64,000 nucleotides of DNA, taken from positions 2,911,501-2,975,500 of the forward strand of contig NZ_CP155559.1 in assembly GCF_022095615.2 (NCBI RefSeq), written 5' to 3'. Both the position numbers and the translations under genes were made by a program. The stretch's first letter is position 1. Each line of letters begins with the position of its first letter. Below the pieces are notes generated by a model. That model was not told the origin of the DNA. It saw only the letters and a program-made list of their open reading frames with translations, and did no database searches. This stretch comes from Bacillus thuringiensis (GTDB lineage Bacteria > Bacillota > Bacilli > Bacillales > Bacillaceae_G). Shown piece by piece: positions 28,698 to 38,231 of the stretch.

Positions 28698-29012
28698 AAC
28701 ACTGTTCAATCTCCCTACATTTTAAGTATAAATTACTAGCAGTATCTTTCTATCTATTTCCTGCTTCATATCTATTATATCAAAAAAAGAATTGGTGATA
28801 GAACTGTAATGCTCTTGCTTGCACCATAAATTTGCATCAAAATATCGTTTTTCTAATATGGGGTACAGCCGAGATGCATGAATATTAGGCTTACAACCTT
28901 TCGAACTTATAGCTAGGTTTTATTTTGTCTATTTACAAAGAACTGGCTATGACAACTACATTAAATTTTTCAAAAGAAAATCCGTTGCTCACATTCGAAC
29001 AACGGACCTTCT
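28698..29012. other. Intergenic, nothing supported
   Basis: AT-rich. A short hairpin TCCGTTG ... CAACGGA (28981-29007) before 29013 may end the following minus-strand gene. Confidence 0.4.
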
Positions 29013-29897
29013 TTATATGAACCCATTTAAAATATCCTCAGCAATCTCTTCTGGTCTATCCCAATGCATTAAATGCCCTGTATCTGTATAAAGCTTAGTC
29101 GTAATATCAATATGTTTCTTAAATGCCGCAATCTGTAATTCTCTTATTTCTAAATAATTATCTGGAAGATCGCAATACAATAATAAAATATCGTTTTTAA
29201 TTTTATGCGATTTCAACGTTTTATACACCGTATATTGAAACTTAATTACACCTCTAGCGGTATCGCCAGTAGCATGCCATTTTACTTTACTATCTTCTTC
29301 TCGCATTAAGTCATAAACCGCTCGTTCTATTAATGGTGACCACCTACTGTAAGCCAGTTTTTCTGATTGAATGAACGCTTCTTTGCTATCAAAAATATAT
29401 TCATCAAAATCTTTTTCGTAATGAGTGATTTCTTCTTCTAATGATCGCGGTGGACACTCTCCTTCTTTCGCATCTTTATATAGCTTCGCAAAATAGTCTG
29501 CATTCATTTTCCCATGATGATAGCCACCATCTAACAACACCATTTTATTCACTTTTTCTGGACGCTCTGCTGCATAGTGAAGCGCAACACTTGCTCCCCA
29601 TGAATGTGCTACTATATGAAATGTTTCGTTTCCTATGTGCTCAAGTAATGCCACTACCCAATTTGTTAAATGGGATGCACCGAAATCTTCATCCTTCTCA
29701 AAACTTGGTGTTTTCCCATGTCCAGGTAGATCAAACGATACAATATGATAGTTATCTTTTAAAAGTTCCGCTATTTCTATAAAACTTAATTTTGTACTTC
29801 CTAAACCATAAAAACAAATGATTTGAGGATTACTGTTATCTCCCCATTCACAAACACTTGCTTTATATTCCCCAAATTCTACAAAAAAGTGATTCAT
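29013..29897 (-). CDS. Alpha/beta hydrolase (AB_hydrolase_1 type)
   Basis: 294 residues, soluble. Oxyanion segment CFYGLGSTKLSF, SFDLPGHGKTPSF, nucleophile HSWGASVALHYAAERP, catalytic His in YTDTGHLMHWDRPEE. The carrier-like 'GHG' and 'HSWG' pattern is shared by C-C bond hydrolases and thioesterase-like enzymes; substrate cannot be set. AGAGGAG RBS precedes ATG. Single gene. Confidence 0.85.
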   Translation of the reverse strand: MNHFFVEFGEYKASVCEWGDNSNPQIICFYGLGSTKLSFIEIAELLKDNYHIVSFDLPGHGKTPSFEKDEDFGASHLTNWVVALLEHIGNETFHIVAHSWGASVALHYAAERPEKVNKMVLLDGGYHHGKMNADYFAKLYKDAKEGECPPRSLEEEITHYEKDFDEYIFDSKEAFIQSEKLAYSRWSPLIERAVYDLMREEDSKVKWHATGDTARGVIKFQYTVYKTLKSHKIKNDILLLYCDLPDNYLEIRELQIAAFKKHIDITTKLYTDTGHLMHWDRPEEIAEDILNGFI

Positions 29898-30073
29898 TTT
29901 TAATCTCCTCTAATTATTAGATGTAAATTAGTTTGTATGCAAAATCATTTTTTCAGAATAAATAAATTCAACAAAATTATCCAAATCCCTTTTTCGTAAA
30001 TGATTTTTATAGAATACGAGGGTTAACTCTCTTTGAAAACACCCAACACTTATCATTTCAGTTAATGGTTAGA

Positions 30074-31069
30074 CTACATCTTCACGCTCATGAAATTAAT
30101 ATAGTTTAATAATTGTAATACACGTCTATCATATGTGTGATGTTTCAAAGTTCTATCCAGCCCATTTTTTGCTATTTGTTTTCTTTCTTGTACATGTTCC
30201 AAATAATACTCCGCTTTTTGTATAAACTCCGGTGCATTATTAAAAGTTTCTATTTCAACGCCTGGTATGTAATGCTTTGATATATCTGGACGTATATCAG
30301 TTAATTGAAAAGAACCTACGGCATTAATTTCAAACGTCCTATTATTTACTGAATATGCTTGGATATTTGCAGCGTTACAATTCAATTCCTGATCACTTGG
30401 TGAACGATGTAAATTTATATTGATTTTAGTAGATACGTAAAACTGTAACGCATCTTCATACTTTGCAAGTGGCAAGAGTTGTATTTTACCCTTTAATCTT
30501 TCATAATTCTTTAACTTCTCCCAACCAAACCCTACAATTTTTATGTTCTTTTCTACTAAATACTCTGCAATCGAATCAACAAAATTAATTCGATTTTCAA
30601 ATGCGGTGCCTATAAAACTAAGATCATACTTATATGTATCTTCTTTAAGAGAAGATTTAAGCGCATCTTGATTTGCTGCTAAAGGGAGATGAAACACATT
30701 CTTACATCCTATCCCCCTATAAAACTTGATACAATTTAAATCTTGCGTAAATATGTAATCATAATACGGAACGAGATTTCGTGTTACATCCGTATAATAC
30801 GGATCATCTGTCAACCAAAGTCCAGTAATAAAACCTGCATTCTTTAGAACTGGCATAACACTATTAAATTCTCCGCTTAAACCACTTAGTACCAAAATAA
30901 AATCTGGTTTCACTTTTAACGCTGTTTTTATAGCTTCTTCTGGATTCACCATAATTGTATTGCTGTTTATCTTTTGTAAACTATTCAAAATTGCTTCTTC
31001 AATCATTGGGTAATAAAAAGGAATTCCTGATTGAATAAATAAAATTTTCTTAGGAGTATTGTCTTTCAT
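30074..31069 (-). CDS. CgeB-like glycosyltransferase (spore-surface type)
   Basis: 331 residues with two Rossmann-like halves of the CgeB/DUF3880 family: N-terminal FIQSGIPFYYPMIEEAI and DYIFTQDLNCIKFYR, C-terminal glycosyltransferase-like HRSPSDQELNCNAANIQAYS, VNNRTFEINAVGSFQL and the closing QIAKNGLDRTLKHHTYDRR. In B. subtilis CgeB belongs to the operon that glycosylates the outer spore surface. No partner cge genes sit here. Single gene, RBS AGGGGG. Confidence 0.8.
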   Translation of the reverse strand: MKDNTPKKILFIQSGIPFYYPMIEEAILNSLQKINSNTIMVNPEEAIKTALKVKPDFILVLSGLSGEFNSVMPVLKNAGFITGLWLTDDPYYTDVTRNLVPYYDYIFTQDLNCIKFYRGIGCKNVFHLPLAANQDALKSSLKEDTYKYDLSFIGTAFENRINFVDSIAEYLVEKNIKIVGFGWEKLKNYERLKGKIQLLPLAKYEDALQFYVSTKININLHRSPSDQELNCNAANIQAYSVNNRTFEINAVGSFQLTDIRPDISKHYIPGVEIETFNNAPEFIQKAEYYLEHVQERKQIAKNGLDRTLKHHTYDRRVLQLLNYINFMSVKM

Positions 31070-31144
31070 GTCATGCCCCCTATTTCTCCATAATCAAAGT
31101 TCAGGAAAATTAGCAGTCTTTATTCATTTTTATGACATCTTACT

Positions 31145-31280
31145 TTACATGTATAAGCAACGTTTATGTCCATTATGTTGAACTCCCCTCATTTCACGGA
31201 CTAATGAGATTTTTGAAGGTGCTGCTTCTTGTAATATTGTTTCATCTTCTTTAGAATCTGTTACGAAACGAATATAACTA
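31145..31280 (-). pseudogene. C-terminal coding relic
   Basis: The minus strand reads YIRFVTDSKEDETILQEAA, SKISLVREMRGVQHNG, HKRCLYM, stop, with no start and a stop just upstream. Protein-like and probably the tail of a deleted gene; family not recognised. Confidence 0.4.
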
Positions 31281-31320
31281 AGGTATATTCAGCCAAATTA
31301 TTAATAAAACATAATACATA

Positions 31321-31357
31321 AAAGAAAGAGCCAATTCACATGAGTTGGCTCTTTCTT
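31321..31357 (-). terminator. Terminator of the manganese ABC operon
   Basis: AAAGAAAGAGCCAA ... TTGGCTCTTTCTT; 37 bases past the stop of the binding-protein gene. Confidence 0.88.
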
Positions 31358-31393
31358 ACCTTATAAAACTTCAATAGTTACACTAGCTAGATT

Positions 31394-32329
31394 TTATTTT
31401 TGTAACCCATTAATAATTGTATCTATATTCCATTTCATCATTTTCAAATAAGTATCTCCATCCTCACCTGATTTACCTAGTGAGTCTGTAAAAATTGTAC
31501 CTGCAATCGGCACGTTTGTTTCTTTTGAAACAGTTTCCATGCTACGTCGATCTACACTTGTTTCCACAAATAAAGCTGGCACTTTGTTTGTTTGAATTAC
31601 ACTTACAACATCTCTAATTTGATCTGGAGTACCTTGATTTTCTGAGTTAATTTCCCAAATGTATCCCGTCTTAATGTCATACGCTTTTCCAAAGTATTTA
31701 AAAGCACCTTCACTAGAGATTAAGAAACGTTTTCCCTCATGTATTTGATGAATTCTATTCACTGTCTCATCATGTAACTTTTGAAGTTCCGCTACATACT
31801 TGTCAGCATTTTTAGTATAGAACTCTTTATTTTTAGGATCTTCTTTTATTAATGCCTTCTTCACATTTTCAGCGTATATAATACCATTTTTAATATTCAT
31901 CCATGCATGTGGATCTGGCTCTTTTTCTAATCCTTTTGTTTCTAAATAAATAGCCTCGACACCTTCACTTACTTTATAAACAGGTGCGTCTTTTTCTGAT
32001 TTATTTGCCGTTTTTAGTAACTTTTTAAACCATGCTCCACCTTCTTCAAGGTTTAACCCATTGTAAAACACCATATCCGCATCTGTCATTTTCATAACAT
32101 CTTTTGGTAGTGGATCATATTCATGCGGGTTAGCTCCAATCGGAACAAGACTATGAATCTCGACTTTATCCCCGCCAATTTGCTTCACCATATCATATAT
32201 AATGGAGTATGTAGTTACAACTTTTAATTTCCCATTTTTCTCTTCTTTTCCATTTGTGTTACTAGAACACGCTGTTAATGCAAATACGAAAATACAAAGT
32301 ATTGAAAGTATAACATTTTTAAATTTCAT
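31394..32329 (-). CDS. mntA: Metal (Mn/Zn-type) ABC transporter substrate-binding lipoprotein
   Basis: 311 residues. Lipoprotein signal with lipobox LTACSS. Cluster A-I (ZnuA-like) fold: VVTTYSIIYDMVKQIGG, metal ligands in GANPHEYDPLP, DPHAWMNIKNG, the Glu in VPALFVETSVDRR and Asp in IFTDSLG, that is H-H-E-D, the set typical of Mn/Zn binding proteins. The two MntR-like boxes upstream of the operon favour manganese. It is the last gene of ATPase-permease-binding protein. RBS TTGGAGG. Confidence 0.92.
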   Translation of the reverse strand: MKFKNVILSILCIFVFALTACSSNTNGKEEKNGKLKVVTTYSIIYDMVKQIGGDKVEIHSLVPIGANPHEYDPLPKDVMKMTDADMVFYNGLNLEEGGAWFKKLLKTANKSEKDAPVYKVSEGVEAIYLETKGLEKEPDPHAWMNIKNGIIYAENVKKALIKEDPKNKEFYTKNADKYVAELQKLHDETVNRIHQIHEGKRFLISSEGAFKYFGKAYDIKTGYIWEINSENQGTPDQIRDVVSVIQTNKVPALFVETSVDRRSMETVSKETNVPIAGTIFTDSLGKSGEDGDTYLKMMKWNIDTIINGLQK

Positions 32330-32346
32330 TTTTATCCTCCAATCAA

Positions 32347-33213
32347 TTATGACAACTCTGCTCTATTTTTTCTAATTTTGATAGCTCTCCAAAACAAACC
32401 TTGTGACGGCGAGAAAAAGAATGCCAATGCGAACAAGAATGTTGCAGCAAGAACAATTGTCGCACCTGAAGCAAGATTATAAGAGAAACTAAAGTATAGC
32501 CCTACTACAGATGAAAGTGCACCAATGCCTGCAGCTAAATAAATCATGACCCATAAACGATTTGTTAATAAATACGCTGTAGCCGCTGGTGTAATAAGCA
32601 TCGCGACAACTAGAATAATCCCTACAGTTTGAAGTGAAGCGACTGTAACCATTGTAAGAAGAATCATTAAGCCATAATGAATCCATTTGTTCGGTAATCC
32701 GTAACTTTGCGCCATCGTTGGATCAAAAGTGGATACGAGTAATTCTTTGTAAAACAACATTACAAGCCCGATAATGACCACTCCGATAATAAGTGTCATC
32801 CACATATCAGAAGAACGAACTGATAGAACATTCCCGAATAAAATATGATACAAATCTGAACTACTCTTCATAAAAGTAATTAAAATAATCCCTACAGCAA
32901 ATACAGATGTGAACATAATCCCTATCGCCATATCATGTTTGATTCGACTGTTCTGACTTACAAACCCAATTCCAACCGCAGTAATAACACCAGTTAAAAC
33001 AGCTCCTATAAAATAGTTCATACCAATCATATAGGAAAGCGCTACTCCAGGAAGAACGGCATGTGAAATCGCATCACCCATTAATGCCATACCTCGTAAA
33101 ATAATAAAACATCCAATGACACCACAAATAATTCCTACCATAACGGAAGTTAATAACGCCTTCTGCAGAAAACTGTACTGCGTTAATGCATCTATAAATT
33201 CTACAACCTTCAT
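32347..33213 (-). CDS. mntC: Mn/Zn ABC transporter permease
   Basis: 288-residue ABC-3 family permease with ~8 membrane helices; conserved RGMALMGDAISHAVLPG near the N-terminus, then NSRIKHDMAIGIMFTS and SLQTVGIILVVAMLITPAATAYLL. It forms the channel with the adjacent ATPase. Its start overlaps the ATPase stop by four bases, and the binding-protein gene follows after 17 bases. Confidence 0.92.
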   Translation of the reverse strand: MKVVEFIDALTQYSFLQKALLTSVMVGIICGVIGCFIILRGMALMGDAISHAVLPGVALSYMIGMNYFIGAVLTGVITAVGIGFVSQNSRIKHDMAIGIMFTSVFAVGIILITFMKSSSDLYHILFGNVLSVRSSDMWMTLIIGVVIIGLVMLFYKELLVSTFDPTMAQSYGLPNKWIHYGLMILLTMVTVASLQTVGIILVVAMLITPAATAYLLTNRLWVMIYLAAGIGALSSVVGLYFSFSYNLASGATIVLAATFLFALAFFFSPSQGLFWRAIKIRKNRAELS

Positions 33214-33959
33214 GATGAATGTACCCCCGCTGCATGATTAAACAATATTCCTTGATTTACATATGCCTTTGACATAACAGTTGGTTCTAATACTTGTCGT
33301 ACTTCTCCGTAATGAATTAAGCTTTTATTTAGTAATAGTAATTTATCAAAATACGATTCTGCTTTACTTAAATCATGATGAACAACGACAATCGTTTTTC
33401 CTTCTTTACGTAACTCCCTAAGAATTTTAATAATGGTTTCTTCACTTGTTACATCTATTCCAACAAACGGTTCATCTAAGAAGAATATTTCCGCCTTTTG
33501 CGCTAAAGCTCTCGCCAAAAAGACACGTTGCTGTTGTCCGCCTGAAAGCTCACCAATTTGACGATTTTTAAACTCTTCCATTCCGACTTTCTTTAGACAT
33601 TCAAATGCCCAATCCCGCTCCCCTTTCTTCGGTCTTTTCATCATCCCTAAAGATGGATATGTTCCAATTAACACGACATCTAAAACTGTAATCGGGAAAT
33701 CCCAATCTATATCACTTCTTTGTGGTACATATGCGACACTCTTTCTAACGCTTCGAATACCCTCTCCAAGAATTTGAACATATCCCTTATCGTTCGGAAT
33801 TAAATCTAATACAGCTTTCATTAAAGTAGATTTCCCCGCTCCATTTGGACCAATAATTCCAACGAGTTTTCCTTTTTCAATTTCAAATGAAACATTTTGA
33901 ACTACTTGATTTCCTTGATAGGATACAAACAAATCTTTGACAATTATAGCCTTATCCAT
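33210..33959 (-). CDS. mntB: Mn/Zn ABC transporter ATP-binding protein
   Basis: 249-residue ABC ATPase: Walker A GIIGPNGAGKST, Q-loop AYVPQRSDIDWDFP (typical of the Mn/Zn branch), signature GELSGGQQQRVFLARAL, Walker B EIFFLDEPFVGID, H-loop VVVHHDL. First gene of a three-gene operon. Two MntR-like palindromes lie 42 and 98 bases upstream. Confidence 0.93.
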   Translation of the reverse strand: MDKAIIVKDLFVSYQGNQVVQNVSFEIEKGKLVGIIGPNGAGKSTLMKAVLDLIPNDKGYVQILGEGIRSVRKSVAYVPQRSDIDWDFPITVLDVVLIGTYPSLGMMKRPKKGERDWAFECLKKVGMEEFKNRQIGELSGGQQQRVFLARALAQKAEIFFLDEPFVGIDVTSEETIIKILRELRKEGKTIVVVHHDLSKAESYFDKLLLLNKSLIHYGEVRQVLEPTVMSKAYVNQGILFNHAAGVHSS

Positions 33960-34001
33960 TTTTTGTGTATTCCCCCTTCTTTTTTTCGTTTATGTAATTT
34001 T

Positions 34002-34018
34002 TTTGCCTAAAGGCAACT
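34002..34018. promoter_or_regulatory. MntR-like box 1
   Basis: TTTGCCTAAAGGCAACT closely follows the B. subtilis MntR site (TTTGCCTTAAGGAAACT, from memory); 42 bases upstream of the mntB start. Confidence 0.7.
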
Positions 34019-34057
34019 TTTAAACAAAAAATATAATGTGAATTTAATTCACGAAAA

Positions 34058-34075
34058 AGTTTCCCTTGGTAAACT
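34058..34075. promoter_or_regulatory. MntR-like box 2
   Basis: AGTTTCCCTTGGTAAACT is a second palindrome of the same form, 40 bases further upstream. Confidence 0.6.
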
Positions 34076-34244
34076 TTTTTATATGAGTCAAATTATATAA
34101 GCTAGATGCAAATTTGTAAACTAATTCTTACGAATTTATGAATATATAATAAAAATCATTATCATTATGAAACAAAATACATGATCCATTCTATGACCTT
34201 TCAAAAAGGATGTTACTGTAAAAAATTAGTAATATAGTATATAA

Positions 34245-34279
34245 ACGAAAGAACCTACTCGTATGAGTTAGCTCTTTCT
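34245..34279 (-). terminator. Terminator of the DJ-1/PfpI gene
   Basis: GAAAGAACCTACTC ... GAGTTAGCTCTTTCT, imperfect stem with T-rich tail. Confidence 0.7.
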
Positions 34280-34329
34280 CTTTTCCGATATCTAATACGC
34301 TCTACGGCAAAAATATGATTACGGTTAAA

Positions 34330-34929
34330 TTACTTCCAAATAACACCCCGCCGCTCATATTCCATTCTATATTCAACAGCAGCTGCAATTTTAGAACTTG
34401 CGAACTTTTCCGTAATCCAAAGTCCCAAATCAACTCCTGAAGTGACTCCTCTTGCAGTGATAACATCCCCTTGATCTACAATTCTGTAATATAGAATCTC
34501 CGCCTCATATTCACTCATTTCATTCTGTGCCAAATGGTGCATCGTCGCTTTTTTACCATTCAATATACCAGAAGCAGCTAGTAGCATACCCCCTGTACAA
34601 ACTCCAGCAACAATCGTTCCTTCATTGTGCATCTCTCTAATCATTTTGGTCAAAGTACCTATCTCTGCTTGCTTTCGTGCCCCGTGTTCAGCTTTATGAT
34701 TCCAGCCACCACCAGGTACAATTAACAAATCTGGGCGATTATCCATTCGTAAAAAATCATGTAGTGTAACCGTCACTCCAAAAGAAGTAGTAACCTCTTG
34801 TTTTGGTTCACTTGATACGAGTTCAACTGTAAATGGAGCTCCTTCGTCTATCGCTCTTTTCAGTACTTCAAAAGGTGCAAAGGAAACAAGTTCTCCAAAA
34901 CCGTCAAACAATACAATTTGTATTTTCAT
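34330..34929 (-). CDS. DJ-1/PfpI-family protein
   Basis: 199 residues of the class-I glutamine amidotransferase-like DJ-1 fold. Nucleophile elbow GVCTGGMLLAASG has the reactive Cys; the conserved Glu is in FDGFGELVSF and the partner region is VITARGVTSGVDLGLWI. The ThiJ/isonitrile-hydratase-like branch is the nearest type. Function could be glyoxal, isonitrile or stress-related; sequence alone does not decide. RBS GAGGTG. It lies 54 bases after the APH-like gene on the same strand. Confidence 0.87.
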   Translation of the reverse strand: MKIQIVLFDGFGELVSFAPFEVLKRAIDEGAPFTVELVSSEPKQEVTTSFGVTVTLHDFLRMDNRPDLLIVPGGGWNHKAEHGARKQAEIGTLTKMIREMHNEGTIVAGVCTGGMLLAASGILNGKKATMHHLAQNEMSEYEAEILYYRIVDQGDVITARGVTSGVDLGLWITEKFASSKIAAAVEYRMEYERRGVIWK

Positions 34930-34983
34930 TTTTTGAACACCTCATATGGTTTCTTTTTGAATCCCAAATTAGGAGAATACATG

Positions 34984-35967
34984 TTATGTACAAATTAATA
35001 ATGAAGATAGTCTTTCTCCTCTTACTCTATAAACTTCCAAATGTTCTTCTAATTCCCTCTCTTCACTTATTACACTTAGCGTTTTCTTCACAAAATTCCA
35101 ATTCAAACTACCGGATAGCCATAGTAATGAGGACAGTCTTTTATAATCATTTGAAGTTACAATATTACTAGCCTTATACCCTTCTAAAAATGCACTAGCA
35201 ACACTTGGACTGACTTCATGTGATTGTATTCCTTCTGTTCGAGAATACCACTTTAGTAAAAAGGCTAGCCCCTCAATACGATCGACATATCCAATCGATT
35301 CAAAATCTACAATTCCTTTTACCTGTTGACTTGAGTCCCATAAAACATTCAAAGGATTTAAGTCTGTTTGTACAATAAACTCCAAATCACTCGTATGTGC
35401 GCATTCTATATGATACTTAGCTAGATCCATATACCCTCGCAATTCCTTGCATGTACCACCTTTATTTTCTAATAGTCTTATAAACTCACCATATCCATCT
35501 AAATGAGATTTCTTTTGAAAAGTCGAGCTTTGAAACATACTAGAAATATCATGTATCTTTCTTGCTTCCTTTCCAAAGGCTTTTGCGATAGCTTCTGTAC
35601 AATGTGTAATATGTTCTCCCTCGATCCAATTAGACAATACAAATCGGTATTGTTCATCATTCCAAGTGACAATCGTAAATGAATCTCCTGCCCTATTCTT
35701 GTTCATTTGCATAAAAGGAATTCCGCGCTCGCGTAAATAATACGTATACCGTACTTGCTCTTTCAATTGTTCGTTTGATAACGTCCCAAAGGCCGGATTG
35801 ATTGTTCGATCGCTATTTATAAACCGTGCGGAATATCGCTTTCCATTCACCATAATTTTATAGTGTACATCTGTATTCCAACTATTATTATGTAATTCTT
35901 CTTCAACTACTAATGTATGAATTTCTTTAAAATAATTTATTAATATGTCTTTTATTACGTGTTTCAT
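34984..35967 (-). CDS. Aminoglycoside-phosphotransferase-fold (APH) protein
   Basis: 327 residues with the APH kinase-like core: N-lobe YSARFINSDRTINPAFGTLS, hinge FVLSNWIEGEHIT, catalytic loop FIVQTDLNPLNVLWD, metal-binding IVDFESIGYVDR. The catalytic loop keeps Asp and Asn but has Gln where the His of H-x-D is usual, so activity or specificity may differ. Related Bacillus proteins are homoserine-kinase- or choline-kinase-like. An antibiotic role is not implied. RBS AAAGGAGAA before ATG. Confidence 0.78.
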   Translation of the reverse strand: MKHVIKDILINYFKEIHTLVVEEELHNNSWNTDVHYKIMVNGKRYSARFINSDRTINPAFGTLSNEQLKEQVRYTYYLRERGIPFMQMNKNRAGDSFTIVTWNDEQYRFVLSNWIEGEHITHCTEAIAKAFGKEARKIHDISSMFQSSTFQKKSHLDGYGEFIRLLENKGGTCKELRGYMDLAKYHIECAHTSDLEFIVQTDLNPLNVLWDSSQQVKGIVDFESIGYVDRIEGLAFLLKWYSRTEGIQSHEVSPSVASAFLEGYKASNIVTSNDYKRLSSLLWLSGSLNWNFVKKTLSVISEERELEEHLEVYRVRGERLSSLLICT

Positions 35968-36199
35968 CCTATTCTCCTTTCATGTAAAAACCCTCGATGA
36001 TAGGTTTGTAACATACACTTAATTTACTCAAAAGGAAAATAATAACCTACATAATTAAACACATTTATAAAAATCAGTCTTGTTTAATTCAAAAATCATA
36101 TGTTATTCCCCTTGAAACTGCTCTATTCTAACTTTACCATTATGACAGAATATTCTCTATTCCTTTTAATAGTTGTTTTAAACCAATGAAATATATAAT
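35968..36199. other. Intergenic, nothing found
   Basis: AT-rich, upstream of the APH-like gene; no ORF with an RBS and no clear structure. Confidence 0.4.
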
Positions 36200-36244
36200 A
36201 AAAAAAGAGCCAATCTCCAACACAATAGAAGATTGACTCTTTTC
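36200..36244 (-). terminator. Terminator of the ars operon
   Basis: AAAAAAGAGCCAATCT ... AGATTGACTCTTTTC around a ~16-base loop, at the arsC stop. Confidence 0.82.
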
Positions 36245-36249
36245 TTTAT

Positions 36250-36654
36250 TTACTCCCCAGTTTCAGAAAATCGCTTTATACGTTCACCAATTTCATCACG
36301 AACACGTTGAAATTCAGACCACTCTTTTCCTGCTGGATCATCAAACCCCCAGTGAACACGATTCACATGCGGCGGAGTAGATGGACAAACAGAATCCGCA
36401 TGACTACAAAGCGTAACAACTAAGTCAGCACTATTTAAAATGTTTGCATCAATTATATCTGATGTTTGATTTGTTATGTCGATATTTACTTCATTCATTG
36501 CTTTAATAGCATTTGGATTCACTCCATGTGCTTCAATACCTGCAGAATATACATTCCACTTATCGCCTACATATTGTTTGCCCCATGCTTCTGCCATTTG
36601 GCTGCGGCATGAATTTCCTGTGCATAAAAAGTAGATTGTCTTTTTGTTTTCCAA
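36250..36654 (-). CDS. arsC: Thioredoxin-coupled arsenate reductase ArsC
   Basis: ~134 residues of the low-molecular-weight phosphatase fold. P-loop [16 protein letters not shown], then the redox cysteines in [15 protein letters not shown] (seven residues apart), and DPAGKEW. It reduces arsenate to arsenite with three cysteines and thioredoxin. A GTG at 36666 is the longest start, but AAAGGTGG nine bases before the TTG at 36654 gives the usual [11 protein letters not shown] beginning. Last gene of the operon. Confidence 0.93.
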   Translation of the reverse strand: MENKKTIYFLCTGNSCRSQMAEAWGKQYVGDKWNVYSAGIEAHGVNPNAIKAMNEVNIDITNQTSDIIDANILNSADLVVTLCSHADSVCPSTPPHVNRVHWGFDDPAGKEWSEFQRVRDEIGERIKRFSETGE

Positions 36655-36674
36655 GTTGTTTTCCACCTTTGTTT

Positions 36675-37715
36675 TTAAGTTGATTGATCATTAAAATATT
36701 TACGTTTAAACCAAAAAGCGACATTTACAAGTGCAATCATGACAGGTACTTCGACTAACGGTCCAATGACAGCTGCGAATGCTGCGCCCGAATGAATACC
36801 AAACACACCAACCGCTACCGCAATCGCTAATTCGAAGTTATTACTACCTGCTGTAAATGCTAACGTTGTTGTTACTGGATAACTTGCACCAATTTTTCTT
36901 CCCATAAAGAAAGAAACGAAAAACATCACGATAAAATAAATGAATAACGGAATTGCTATTCTTACTACATCGAGTGGTACACTCACAATCATTTCCCCTT
37001 TTAAAGAGAACATAACGATGATCGTAAATAGTAATGCAAGTAATGTAAGTGGACTAATCTTAGGTATAAACACCTTTTCATACCATAGTCTGCCTTTTAA
37101 CTTCACGAATACAAATCGTGTCAACATACCTGCTATAAAAGGAATTCCTAAATAGATAAATACTGATTTCGCCACTTCTGCCATTGTAATACTAACGATA
37201 GCTCCTTCAATTCCTAACCATTCCGGGATTACTGTTACAAACACGTATGCATAAACGGAGAAAAATAACATTTGGAATACCGAGTTAAAAGCAACTAAAC
37301 CTGCTGCATATTCTTTATCACCATCAGCTAGATCGTTCCAAACAATTACCATTGCAATGCAGCGAGCTAACCCAATCATAATGAGTCCGACCATATATTC
37401 TGGTTTATCAGGAAGAAAAATAATTGCTAAAACAAACATAAGTACCGGCCCAATAATCCAGTTTTGTACTAAAGATAGCACTAACACTTTTACATCTTTA
37501 AATACTCGGCCCATTTCCTCATAGCGAACTTTCGCTAATGGTGGATACATCATTACAATTAAACCAACAGCGAGAGGAATAGACGTCGTACCAACTTGTA
37601 ATGCATTTAGTCCATCTACTACACTAGGGAATACAAACCCTAAACCAATCCCAACAGCCATCGCTAGAAAAATCCATAGTGTTAAATATCGGTCTAGAAA
37701 TGATAAACGTTTCAT
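36675..37715 (-). CDS. acr3: Acr3-type arsenite efflux permease
   Basis: ~346 residues with ten membrane helices. [22 protein letters not shown], then the Acr3 signature [13 protein letters not shown] with the essential Cys, and [19 protein letters not shown] with the conserved NNFE. It exports arsenite made by ArsC using proton motive force. The ATG four codons downstream of the longest frame start has better spacing from AGGAG. It sits between arsI and arsC. Confidence 0.93.
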   Translation of the reverse strand: MKRLSFLDRYLTLWIFLAMAVGIGLGFVFPSVVDGLNALQVGTTSIPLAVGLIVMMYPPLAKVRYEEMGRVFKDVKVLVLSLVQNWIIGPVLMFVLAIIFLPDKPEYMVGLIMIGLARCIAMVIVWNDLADGDKEYAAGLVAFNSVFQMLFFSVYAYVFVTVIPEWLGIEGAIVSITMAEVAKSVFIYLGIPFIAGMLTRFVFVKLKGRLWYEKVFIPKISPLTLLALLFTIIVMFSLKGEMIVSVPLDVVRIAIPLFIYFIVMFFVSFFMGRKIGASYPVTTTLAFTAGSNNFELAIAVAVGVFGIHSGAAFAAVIGPLVEVPVMIALVNVAFWFKRKYFNDQST

Positions 37716-37733
37716 TTTATTTTCCATCTCCTA

Positions 37734-38171
37734 TTAACAACAAGAATTTTTAGCTGCCTCATTTGAAGTCGTACAACAAGATGACTCTTCTATTTTGTGA
37801 ACATTACTATCTGCTTTCGTATAAAAGAACTCCCACTCGTTACCATCAGGATCCGTTACCCAAAACTTATCTTGCACCGCATAACAACAAGTCGTATCCA
37901 TCTCATCACGCGCAAAGAATCCCTCTTTTTCTAATCTTTCTTTATGTAATGTAATTTCTTCAGCTGTATCCACTTGGAAACCAAAATGATTTACTTGATT
38001 TCCCTTCACTTCATCTCGCACGTTCAACGTGAAATTAAGACCTGGGTTTTCTAATAAAAATTTTGCATAATCCGTTTTCACCTTAACTGGTGATACACCG
38101 AATACCTTTTCATAAAATTCAATAGAATTCTCTAAATTCGTAACGTTTATACCGACGTGAACATATCTCAT
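37734..38171 (-). CDS. arsI: ArsI/CadI-type VOC metalloenzyme
   Basis: 145 residues of the vicinal-oxygen-chelate fold: MRYVHVGINVTNLENSIEFY, LNFTLNVRDEV, NHFGFQVDTAEE with metal His, the adjacent Cys pair DTTCCYAVQDK, and DPDGNEWEFFYT with metal Glu. The CC pair is the organoarsenical-binding mark of ArsI C-As lyases that split methylated As(III). The Cys-rich end (SSCCTTSN ... NSCC) can also bind As or Cd. Same gene order as B. subtilis arsR-yqcK-arsB-arsC. Confidence 0.9.
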   Translation of the reverse strand: MRYVHVGINVTNLENSIEFYEKVFGVSPVKVKTDYAKFLLENPGLNFTLNVRDEVKGNQVNHFGFQVDTAEEITLHKERLEKEGFFARDEMDTTCCYAVQDKFWVTDPDGNEWEFFYTKADSNVHKIEESSCCTTSNEAAKNSCC

Positions 38172-38200
38172 ACCTTATTCCTCCTCTTTATATATCATTA

Positions 38201-38216
38201 ATCAATTTTTTTTGAT
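38201..38216. promoter_or_regulatory. ArsR-type palindrome 3, between arsR and arsI
   Basis: ATCAATTTTTTTTGAT, identical to the two sites upstream of arsR. It could give internal control of arsI-acr3-arsC. Confidence 0.65.
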
Positions 38217-38231
38217 TAATAGCTCAAAATT

